This document shows positions 15,405 through 22,650 of a stretch of DNA of 47,471 nucleotides, piece after piece. Every line of letters starts with the position of its first letter. Within the stretch, counting starts at the first letter, position 1. The notes under the pieces were generated by a model, which was not told where the DNA came from, ran no database searches, and saw only the letters and a list, made by a program, of their open reading frames with translations. The position numbers and the translations under genes were made by a program. The stretch is taken from assembly GCA_902802825.1 (NCBI GenBank), contig CADCNV010000007.1, positions 1 to 47,471 on the forward strand, written 5' to 3'. The stretch comes from an uncultured bacterium. GTDB lineage: Bacteria > Cyanobacteriota > Vampirovibrionia > Gastranaerophilales > Gastranaerophilaceae.

Positions 15405-16074
15405 TTGGATTCATTTCCGTTAATTTTTTGCCCAGATTAAAAGATTTTTCCATATCAATCGGGAATTGTTTTTCCTGAACTTCATTTTTATGGTTTTCAT
15501 CAAACAAATCGCAATTATATTTAGAAAAATCTGCAAATTGTTTTGTATCGTGTGAATAAACGCTTTCTGCATAACCCATTATGTGATTTAAAGAATTTAC
15601 ATTTTCATCAAGAATAGTGAAATAATTTATTCCTCTTGCCATTTCTTCAGGGCAGTTCATAGTGAAAATTACACCTGTTGGAATTATTTTGTTTAAACGT
15701 CTTTTCAGACCGCCATGTTCTTTATCAACCATATATGTGTGATTTGCAAACATTAATCGTTCTACAAAACTTCTGAATACTCCTGTCGGGTATGAAAAAT
15801 AAACAGGAGTTCCAATTATTATTGCATCAGCGTTAATACATTTTTCCAAAACCGGCTTTAAATCATCTCTGATGGCACAAACGCCTTCTGTGGTGCTGCC
15901 TTTTCTCTGGCAGGCAAAACAGCTCATACAACCCTTGAAATTCAAATCATAAAGATTAATAAATTCTGTTTGCGCTCCTGCTGCTTCAGCTCCTCTTTGT
16001 GCTTCTTTTAATAATTTTGCAGTATTAAAATTTTTTCTCGGGCTTCCGTTTAAAATTATTACCTTTTTACTCAT
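15397..16074 (-). CDS. NADPH-dependent FMN reductase-like protein
   Basis: A 225-aa flavodoxin-fold protein. The FMN loop LNGSPRKNFNTAKLL (about 8-22) is clear, CMSCFACQRKGSTTEGVC (about 49-66) holds a Cys motif similar to the one in the gene at 14294, and IIGTPVYFSYPTGVFRSFVERL is the flavin-contact segment. AAGGAG precedes the ATG. It is a distant paralogue of the gene at 14294 within the same operon. A role in reducing quinones or xenobiotics is possible; no substrate is indicated. Confidence 0.87.
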   Translation of the reverse strand: MSKKVIILNGSPRKNFNTAKLLKEAQRGAEAAGAQTEFINLYDLNFKGCMSCFACQRKGSTTEGVCAIRDDLKPVLEKCINADAIIIGTPVYFSYPTGVFRSFVERLMFANHTYMVDKEHGGLKRRLNKIIPTGVIFTMNCPEEMARGINYFTILDENVNSLNHIMGYAESVYSHDTKQFADFSKYNCDLFDENHKNEVQEKQFPIDMEKSFNLGKKLTEMNPNG

Positions 16075-16085
16075 AATTATCTCCT

Positions 16086-17117
16086 TTATTTTAAATTTTT
16101 ATTGTAAAAGTCAGTAATTTTATCAAAAGGAATTTTTTTCATATTGTCATATAAATCAACGTGATTTGCATCTTTTACAATATAAAGCTCCTTATTGTCA
16201 CCGGTTAATTTTTTGTATGCATCTTCTCCAAAATATCTGCTGTGTGCTTTTTCTCCGTGAACTATCAAAACCGGAGTTCTGATTTCATTCGCATATTGTA
16301 AAATAGGCATATTTATCAGTGAAAGAGAAGATGTTTTATTCCAATTTCCGTTTGAATTTATTGAACGTTGATGGAAACCTCTTTTAGTTTTGTAATATTC
16401 CCAATATTCTTTTACAAATTGCGGTTCTTTCCCTGTCAATTTATCAGGCAGTCCCTGTGATTTGGCATAATTTCCGTTTTGAAAATCAATTGTTCTTTGA
16501 GTATTAAGCTGTTTTTTCAGTTCATAGCGGGCATTTTCATCCATGCTGTCATTGTACCCTTTTGCACTTACTCTTGTCATATCATACATTGTGGATGCTA
16601 CGGTTGCTTTAATTCTTGTATCTATGGCAGCAGCATTGATTGCAAATCCTCCGAATCCGCAAATACCTAAAATGCCGATTTTATCCGGATTTACGTTTTT
16701 GTGATTACTCAAATAATCAACAGCCGCAGAAAAATCTTCGGTATTAATATCAGGACTTGCAACATCTCTTGGAGTTCCGCTGCTTTCTCCTGTATAAGAA
16801 GGATCAAATGCAAGAGTGATAAATCCTTTTTGTGCCAAAGTTTGGGCATATAATCCGGAAGATTGTTCTTTAACGGCACCAAATGGACCTGAAATTGCTA
16901 TTGCAGGCAATTTATCTTTCTTTTTCATCTTTTTGGGAGTGTATAAATCCCCGGTTAACATTATGCCGTATCTGTTTGTGAATTGTACTTTTTCAACATT
17001 TACATTTTTGCTCTTTTCAAAAACTTTATCCCAATCATTTGATTTTGCATCGCATACAACAGCGGTTCCGATAGTTAATAAAATTGCCGCAAAAAATAAT
17101 AAAAACTTTTTAAACAT
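16086..17117 (-). CDS. Exported alpha/beta hydrolase (dienelactone hydrolase-like)
   Basis: A 343-aa alpha/beta-hydrolase with a signal peptide (MFKKFLLFFAAILLTIGTAVVCDA). The nucleophile elbow reads GICGFGG (about 150-156), so the expected nucleophile is Cys as in dienelactone hydrolases instead of Ser. An acidic residue near FGEDAY and the catalytic His in KDANHVDLYD (about 322) complete the triad. AAAGGAGG lies before the ATG at 17117. It is the first gene of a tightly spaced leftward operon with two flavodoxins, an acetyltransferase and probably ldh. Substrate unknown. The signal peptide places it outside the cytoplasm, apart from the other operon products. Confidence 0.85.
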   Translation of the reverse strand: MFKKFLLFFAAILLTIGTAVVCDAKSNDWDKVFEKSKNVNVEKVQFTNRYGIMLTGDLYTPKKMKKKDKLPAIAISGPFGAVKEQSSGLYAQTLAQKGFITLAFDPSYTGESSGTPRDVASPDINTEDFSAAVDYLSNHKNVNPDKIGILGICGFGGFAINAAAIDTRIKATVASTMYDMTRVSAKGYNDSMDENARYELKKQLNTQRTIDFQNGNYAKSQGLPDKLTGKEPQFVKEYWEYYKTKRGFHQRSINSNGNWNKTSSLSLINMPILQYANEIRTPVLIVHGEKAHSRYFGEDAYKKLTGDNKELYIVKDANHVDLYDNMKKIPFDKITDFYNKNLK

Positions 17118-17176
17118 ATAATCCTCCTTTATTACAGTATATATTAAACAAGGAAGTAATAAATAAATTTATTTTA

Positions 17177-17199
17177 AAAAAAGACCTCTTTCGAGGTCA
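17177..17199 (-). terminator. Orphan leftward terminator-like hairpin
   Basis: On the minus strand GACCTC-GAAA-GAGGTC is followed by seven T. It lies about 60 nt upstream of the hydrolase ATG with no leftward gene to its right, so it may be an attenuator in a long leader or the end of a short RNA. Confidence 0.5.
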
Positions 17200-17379
17200 G
17201 GTTGGTTATTTTTGGTTATGTTATAGTATTATGTCAGTTAAAAAACTGTATATAGGTTTTGTATTTATTGTATCTTTTCTCTTTTCTTAATAATCCTCAA
17301 GATTAAGTTTTGCTTATTTTTAGAGATATATTTACAAAAATTAACAAATTTTGAGAGGTTTTAATACTATCATGTATAT

Positions 17380-17820
17380 ATGTTTGAAAAATTCAGAAAA
17401 TGGATATGGGCAAATGTTTTCAGAAAGCACTATTGGCGTACCGGAAAATGCAAAGGTTGCGGTCAGTGCTGCACTCATATTTATGTGAAACATTTTAAGC
17501 ATGTTCTAAATGATGAAAAAGAATTTGAAAAGCTGCAGGGACTTTTTAGTTTTTATTCCGGATTAAAAATTATTGGTAAAGACGAACTGGGTTTAATTTT
17601 TGAGTGTAAACATCTTGATGCGGAAACCAAAAGATGTAAGATACATTTTTGGCGTCCGCCTATTTGCCGTCGTTATCCTCAGGAAGAATTATTTGCCATG
17701 GGCGGGACTTTGTCTGACGATTGCGGTTTCAAGATGGAGCCGATAATTCCGTTTAAAGATGTTCTGAATAAAATTCAGAAAAAAGAAGAACGCAAAATTA
17801 AAAAAATTATCCGTTCGTAG
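17380..17820 (+). CDS. YkgJ-family Cys-cluster protein
   Basis: A 146-aa protein of the YkgJ/UPF0153 group, proposed to bind zinc or an iron-sulfur cluster. The eight-cysteine pattern is present: CKGCGQCC (about 24-31), FECKHLDAETKRCKIHFWRP (about 70-89) and PICRRYPQEE then DDCGF. No membrane segment is visible and the N-terminus is basic. No Shine-Dalgarno sequence precedes the ATG. Instead TATCAT (17368-17373) ends 6 nt before it, with TTAACA-N18-TACTAT as an alternative, so a leaderless or near-leaderless mRNA is likely. Biological role is unknown for the family. Confidence 0.85.
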   Translation: MFEKFRKWIWANVFRKHYWRTGKCKGCGQCCTHIYVKHFKHVLNDEKEFEKLQGLFSFYSGLKIIGKDELGLIFECKHLDAETKRCKIHFWRPPICRRYPQEELFAMGGTLSDDCGFKMEPIIPFKDVLNKIQKKEERKIKKIIRS

Positions 17821-17897
17821 TAGCTTTATTGTTAATATTTTGCCGAATAAAATTTTAATAAAAATATTTCATAATTTGCTTAATGGAGGTGTAAATT

Positions 17898-18182
17898 ATG
17901 AAAAAGTTTATTATATTCAGTTTAATTGCTCTTGTCATTACGGCATTACATGCAAATGGGGCCTGCCTTTTACAGGATTTGAAAAAAGAACAAAATTGTA
18001 CAGGCGGAGCATCAGGTATTGAACCGTCTGATCAAAAAATCAACCGGCAGAACAATTTTGAAACAAAAGAAGAATTGCAAAAAATGTATCAAATACCGAC
18101 AATGTCTTATCCTGTGCCGTTTAAATTCGGATTCCCCGCATTAAACCAAACCTGCATGTTCGGTGCTTGTTTTCCTAAATGA
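17898..18182 (+). CDS. Small exported protein (94 aa)
   Basis: Not recognised. It has a signal peptide (MKKFIIFSLIALVITALHANGA) followed directly by Cys (ACLLQ). The residues before that Cys do not make a good lipobox, so it is more likely a cleaved secreted protein than a lipoprotein. Four Cys occur in the mature part (C23, the CTGG region, and CMFGAC near the end) and could form disulfides. GGAGGTG precedes the ATG with good spacing. It follows the YkgJ-family gene and converges end to end with the FAD oxidoreductase gene. Confidence 0.65.
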   Translation: MKKFIIFSLIALVITALHANGACLLQDLKKEQNCTGGASGIEPSDQKINRQNNFETKEELQKMYQIPTMSYPVPFKFGFPALNQTCMFGACFPK

Positions 18183-19559
18183 TTATCCTCTTTCGCAGAT
18201 GGTTCTTGCAACATAAACACCGGAAGCTGATGCCTGCAAAAGACCTCTTGTTACACCTGCACCATCGCCGATTGTAAAGAGATTTTTCACTCCTTCTGTT
18301 TCAAGTTCATTTGTAAGTTTTACTCTTGCCGAATAGAATTTGACTTCTATACCGTACAGTAAAGTATAGCGTGATGCGGTTCCCGGACAAAGTTTATCAA
18401 GTGCTTTAAGCATTTCTATGATACTTGTCATTTGTCTGTAAGGAATAACAAGACTCAAATCCCCCGGAGTTGCGCAGGTCAGGGTTGGAGTAATTACGCT
18501 TGATTTAATTCTTTCGGGAGTGGAACGTCTGCCTTCAAGCAAATCGCCGAATCTTTGCACCAAAATTCCGCCTGCAAGCATATTTGCTAATCTTGCAATA
18601 TGTTGACCGTACTGAATCGGTTCTTTAAATGGTTCTGTGAACTTTTCACTTACCAGCAATGCAAAGTTTGTATTAGGAGTTTTGAAATTAGCATAACTGT
18701 GACCGTTTACTGTTGCTATACCGGAATAATTTTCCTGAACAACTTCACCATTTGGGTTCATACAGAATGTTCTTACTTCATCTCCAAATGTCGGAGAGTG
18801 ATAAATAAGCTTTGATTCATATAGTTTTGATGTTAGCGGTTCAAATACAGGTGCAGGAAGTTCAACTCTAACACCAACATCGACCGCATTATTTACCATA
18901 CCGATTTTATGTTTTGCAAATTCCTGAGTTAACCAGTCAGCACCTTCTCTGCCCGGAGCTATAATCGTATATTCCGCACAAATGGTTTCACCGTTATCAA
19001 GTTCAATACCTTTAACCTGTTCACATTCAACAATCAAAGATTTTGCGCAGACATTGTTTAAAATAGTAATTCTCTCATCAAGATAATCCTGCATATTTTT
19101 AAGAACATCTAAACTTCTTTCCGTGCCTAAGTGTCTGACAGGTGAATGAACGAGTTTTAATTCGGCAAGAACTGCCTGATGTTCAAGTTCTTCAAAAACT
19201 TTTATATCTGTTCCGAAAACTTCGTCTGTTGCACCGTATTTTAAATATAAATCATCAGCATATCCGATTAAATCTTCAGCTTGTTTTCTTGACATATATT
19301 CAGCTAAATGTCCGCCGACATCGGGAGTAAGAGTTAATTTTCCGTCAGAAAATGCACCTGCTCCGCCCCAACCGCAAAGGAGTCCGCATTTTTTACAATT
19401 TACGCATTTTGGGGAACCCTGACGTAAAGGACATTTTCTTGTTTCAATTCTTTGACCTTTTTCAATTAAAACAACTTTCCATTCAGGTTTAAGTTTCATG
19501 ATTTCCAAAGCGGCAAAAATTCCTGCAGGTCCTGCTCCGATTATCGCGACATTATACAT
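18183..19559 (-). CDS. NAD(P)/FAD-dependent oxidoreductase (COG2509-type)
   Basis: A 458-aa FAD-dependent dehydrogenase of the uncharacterised group found in many anaerobes. The dinucleotide-binding GAGPAGIFAA is at about 9-18. A Cys-rich insert CPLRQGSPKCVNCKKCGLLC follows at about 45-64, then WGGAGAFSDGKLTLT. The C-terminal FTIGDGAGVTRGLLQASASG closes the FAD site. I start at 19559 because GGGAG lies just before it; a longer frame to 19634 has no such site and adds unrelated residues. The Cys-rich part could bind a metal or cluster. Substrate unknown. Confidence 0.85.
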   Translation of the reverse strand: MYNVAIIGAGPAGIFAALEIMKLKPEWKVVLIEKGQRIETRKCPLRQGSPKCVNCKKCGLLCGWGGAGAFSDGKLTLTPDVGGHLAEYMSRKQAEDLIGYADDLYLKYGATDEVFGTDIKVFEELEHQAVLAELKLVHSPVRHLGTERSLDVLKNMQDYLDERITILNNVCAKSLIVECEQVKGIELDNGETICAEYTIIAPGREGADWLTQEFAKHKIGMVNNAVDVGVRVELPAPVFEPLTSKLYESKLIYHSPTFGDEVRTFCMNPNGEVVQENYSGIATVNGHSYANFKTPNTNFALLVSEKFTEPFKEPIQYGQHIARLANMLAGGILVQRFGDLLEGRRSTPERIKSSVITPTLTCATPGDLSLVIPYRQMTSIIEMLKALDKLCPGTASRYTLLYGIEVKFYSARVKLTNELETEGVKNLFTIGDGAGVTRGLLQASASGVYVARTICERG

Positions 19560-19683
19560 CTTTTTCTCCCTATTCATTTTATTTTTCTGACTTTGTGCTG
19601 ATTTAGTCAAGCTTGTACAGTTTATCTCAAACAAAGTATATTTTCAATACTTTATCAGATGTTATTAAGAATTTATATACAAC

Positions 19684-19711
19684 TTGAAAAACATAAAAAA
19701 TCATTTATAAT
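19684..19711 (+). promoter_or_regulatory. Predicted promoter
   Basis: TTGAAA at 19684-19689, a 16-nt spacer and TATAAT at 19706-19711, close upstream of a GGAGG ribosome binding site. Confidence 0.65.
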
Positions 19712-19727
19712 ATAGTGGAGGAAAATT

Positions 19728-20372
19728 ATGAAAAGAATATGTTTATCAATAATAATGGTGCTGTTTTTAGCGCTCGGGGTATGTGCAAAAGACATTATTC
19801 CGGTAAATACGTCAATGGATGGTGTCCGTACGGTGGGTTTATATCAGGTAAAAGATGATATAAATATTTATAAATTTCCCGATGAGGAAGCTCAAATTCT
19901 TTATCGTGTGAGATGGAACAGTGAAGAATTTTTTCCTGAATCGATTGGGGCTAATAATTTCTTTTCGGTATTTGTAGCAAAAAAAGATTTGGCTTATGTA
20001 AATGTTGTCGATATAGTTGACGGATGGGTCGAAATTGTTTATGACAATTCAAAGGGCTTAACCGGTTGGATAAAAGAAGATGATCCGTATAAATTTATGA
20101 CATGGACAAATTTTTACACTACTTACGGGAAAAAGTACGGGCTAAATATTTTAAAAGGTGCTCCTGCTACTTGTAAGGATATTAAGGGCTCTCCCGATGA
20201 TTTGGCTCAGACAATTTCTACAATTAATATGCCGCAAAAAATTCATTTGAATGTTATCAGAGGGAATTTTGCATTGGTTAGTGTAATGGACATGGATAAA
20301 ACACCTAAAACAGGTTATATCAGATGGCGTGGCGATAATGGTGTAAGATACTTTTTCCCTTCAATAAAATAA
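19728..20372 (+). CDS. Exported protein with possible SH3-like module
   Basis: A 214-aa protein with a clear signal peptide (MKRICLSIIMVLFLALGVCA). The segment VDGWVEIVYDNSKGLTGWIK (about 103-122) resembles the core of bacterial SH3-like domains, which often bind peptidoglycan. No catalytic motif is visible. GGAGG precedes the ATG and a good promoter lies at 19684. It converges with the zinc alcohol dehydrogenase gene, only 2 nt separating the two stop codons. Function unknown; a periplasmic or cell-wall role is the best guess. Confidence 0.7.
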   Translation: MKRICLSIIMVLFLALGVCAKDIIPVNTSMDGVRTVGLYQVKDDINIYKFPDEEAQILYRVRWNSEEFFPESIGANNFFSVFVAKKDLAYVNVVDIVDGWVEIVYDNSKGLTGWIKEDDPYKFMTWTNFYTTYGKKYGLNILKGAPATCKDIKGSPDDLAQTISTINMPQKIHLNVIRGNFALVSVMDMDKTPKTGYIRWRGDNGVRYFFPSIK

Positions 20373-20374
20373 AA

Positions 20375-21412
20375 TTATGCCCACGGTTTAATTAAAAATT
20401 TGATGGCTTTACCTTCTATGTGTTGTTGCATTGCATATTCAACTTTTTCAAGCGGAAGAGTATCTGTTATCAATTTTTCTACTTCAATTTGTCCTGATGC
20501 AATGTATTCCAGTGCTTTTCTGAAATATTCAGGTGTATGATGAAAAACACTCATCATTTTAATATCGCCATAGTGCATTTTTGTAGTATCAAAACTTACT
20601 CTTGAGCCGGATTTGCATCCTCCGAAGAAATGTACTGTTCCTCCCGGGCGTACGCAACCAAAAATTTGCTCCCAAATTTCAGGTAAGCCAACACATTCAA
20701 TTGCAACATCAAGTCCTTTGCCTTCGTCAGAAAAATCTTTAAATATTTTTTCGGGATTAGGGTATTTTTTTAAATCAACAATTTCATCAGCATGTGCAAA
20801 ATCTTCTGCCATTTTGAGTTTAACAGGATTTCTTCCTGCAACGATTACTCTTGCACCCATAAGTTTTGCTACTCTTGCAAACATTAAACCAATGGGACCG
20901 ATTCCTATTATCCCAACGCTTTGACCTTCTTTTATTTCGGTTCTGTATGCTCCATGCACAACATTTGCAAGCGGTTCGCAAAATGCTGCTTTATCAAAGC
21001 TTAAATCATCAGGTAAAATGAGCATATTCTTTTTTACAATCCGCGCAGGAACGGTTATATATTGAGCATAAGCACCATTTAACAAATCTAAATTTTCACA
21101 CAGATTATATTCCTTGCGCTTGCAGTAAAAACATTTTCCGCATGGGGCTGAATTAGCAGCGACTACTCTGTCACCGACTTTAAAACCTTCAACATTTTCA
21201 CCGACCATGTCAATAATTCCGGCAAATTCGTGCCCAAAACCTGACGGAACTTCTTTTATCAATACAGGGTGCCCTCTGCGAAAAGTTTTCACATCTGTTC
21301 CGCAAGTAAGTGCCGACATTATTTTGACAACAACTTCACCCTCTTTGGGCGGCTTAACCGGAATTTCTTCACATTGAATATTTTTTGGTCCGTAATACTG
21401 AATAGCTTTCAT
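20375..21412 (-). CDS. Zinc-dependent medium-chain alcohol dehydrogenase
   Basis: A 345-aa MDR-family dehydrogenase of the sorbitol/threonine dehydrogenase type. Catalytic zinc ligands are expected at Cys in LTCGTDVK (about 37) and His-Glu in GFGHEF (about 60). The structural zinc site has four Cys in APCGKCFYCKRKEYNLC (about 93-109). The Rossmann motif is GIIGIGPIG (about 167-175). The substrate is probably a polyol or similar secondary alcohol. The start has no Shine-Dalgarno sequence; TGTTATAAT ends exactly 6 nt upstream, so the mRNA is predicted to be leaderless. Confidence 0.9.
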   Translation of the reverse strand: MKAIQYYGPKNIQCEEIPVKPPKEGEVVVKIMSALTCGTDVKTFRRGHPVLIKEVPSGFGHEFAGIIDMVGENVEGFKVGDRVVAANSAPCGKCFYCKRKEYNLCENLDLLNGAYAQYITVPARIVKKNMLILPDDLSFDKAAFCEPLANVVHGAYRTEIKEGQSVGIIGIGPIGLMFARVAKLMGARVIVAGRNPVKLKMAEDFAHADEIVDLKKYPNPEKIFKDFSDEGKGLDVAIECVGLPEIWEQIFGCVRPGGTVHFFGGCKSGSRVSFDTTKMHYGDIKMMSVFHHTPEYFRKALEYIASGQIEVEKLITDTLPLEKVEYAMQQHIEGKAIKFLIKPWA

Positions 21413-21418
21413 AAAGTC

Positions 21419-21427
21419 ATTATAACA
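21419..21427 (-). promoter_or_regulatory. Extended -10 promoter of the zinc dehydrogenase gene
   Basis: On the minus strand TGT plus TATAAT (21424-21419), then 6 nt (GACTTT) and the ATG at 21412. There is no clear -35 box, and the extended -10 would compensate. Confidence 0.6.
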
Positions 21428-21438
21428 TTAACAAAATA

Positions 21439-22599
21439 TTATTTATTAAACATATATTCCGTTTTAGTGTTCAAATCATCAAGAATTTCATTATAATTTA
21501 CTGTTACGGGGGTCGGAACGGAATTTATTGCAGTATCCAAAAATGCCTGTGAATTTTTTGGTTTCTTATTATCAAGAAAATATTTTGAATTTGCGCTGTC
21601 GATTCTGGCGGGTACTATCAAACCGCTCTGTGCAAATTTTTGTGAATTTTTTTCAGATGCCATGAATTTTATTAATTTAATTGCTTCTTTTTTCTTTTTT
21701 GAAGATTTGGAAATTGCCCAGCCGGAAGAGTCCATAAACATTTTATGCGGGAATGAAACTACATCCCAATCAAATTTTGCTTCCTGACGATATTTGGGAA
21801 CCATCCAGCGCCCTGACAGATGCATTCCGATTTTACCCTGCAAAAACATTTGTGCCATTGTTGCGCTTCCGATTTCTTCTTTTTTGGGTGCAACGTGATA
21901 TTTTCGCCTTAAATCAGCATAAAAATCCAATCCTTTTTTGTTTTCCGGCTCAGATAAAACATCTCTTATAAAATAATTTTGGCTGTCATTTGGCTTCCAG
22001 CCCCCGTAATAAAGCATATATGGCAAATAATATAACGGTTTTTCTTCAAAAGAAATACCAAATGTTGAAGGTGTAGTGAGTTTTTGGGCTATATTCAACA
22101 AATCATCCAAAGTCCAATTTTTATCAGGGTATGATAAACCTGATTTTTTAAACATATCTTTATTGTAAAAAATTACTAAATTCGACATATCGCGTGGAAG
22201 TGCGTATATTTTTCCTTTATATTTCATTGCATCAACGGATTTTTTATAATATTTGTTAAATTCTAATTCATCGTATGTGCTCAAATCTTCGAGTACTCCT
22301 GCATTTGCATACATCGGTAAATATAAATTGTTGATAAAAACTACATCAGGAGCTGTGTTTGATGCAAACAAAAGATGAATTTTTTGAAAATAATTCTGTG
22401 GAATGTGCATTAAATCAATTTTGATGTCCGAATTTTCTTTTTCAAATTCTTCAATCATCGGTTTCAAAATGTTTAATTCAGATTCAGAGCCCCAGGTGGC
22501 AAATTGAATATGCGTGTAATTATCATTTTTTTTGTTTTGATTAAAACAAAAAAATAAAACTAATCCTAATATTAAACAATATAATAAAAACTTTTTCAT
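21439..22599 (-). CDS. ABC transporter sugar-type substrate-binding protein
   Basis: A 386-aa extracellular solute-binding protein of family 1 (MalE/UgpB-like). The N-terminus MKKFLLYCLILGLVLFFC is a signal or anchor segment; its Cys does not fit a classical lipobox well. The lobe signature ITFATWG-type region is read here as IQFATWGSESE, followed by LFASNTAPDVVFINNLYLP (about 73-91) and the C-terminal GIMLSGRW-type block IGMHLSGRWMVP. No permease or ATPase genes are adjacent, so the transporter partners lie elsewhere. A CTTAGTGCC repeat lies 22 nt upstream of its start, and no good ribosome binding site is visible. Confidence 0.88.
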   Translation of the reverse strand: MKKFLLYCLILGLVLFFCFNQNKKNDNYTHIQFATWGSESELNILKPMIEEFEKENSDIKIDLMHIPQNYFQKIHLLFASNTAPDVVFINNLYLPMYANAGVLEDLSTYDELEFNKYYKKSVDAMKYKGKIYALPRDMSNLVIFYNKDMFKKSGLSYPDKNWTLDDLLNIAQKLTTPSTFGISFEEKPLYYLPYMLYYGGWKPNDSQNYFIRDVLSEPENKKGLDFYADLRRKYHVAPKKEEIGSATMAQMFLQGKIGMHLSGRWMVPKYRQEAKFDWDVVSFPHKMFMDSSGWAISKSSKKKKEAIKLIKFMASEKNSQKFAQSGLIVPARIDSANSKYFLDNKKPKNSQAFLDTAINSVPTPVTVNYNEILDDLNTKTEYMFNK

Positions 22600-22620
22600 T
22601 ATAAACCAACCTGAAAAGGG

Positions 22621-22648
22621 CTTAGTGCCTTAGTTTCTTAGTGCCTTT
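22621..22648. repeat. CTTAGTGCC period-8 repeat, copy 2
   Basis: Three to four units (CTTAGTGC, CTTAGTTT, CTTAGTGC) fill the gap between the AMIN-domain gene and the binding-protein gene. Confidence 0.7.
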
Positions 22649-22650
22649 TA

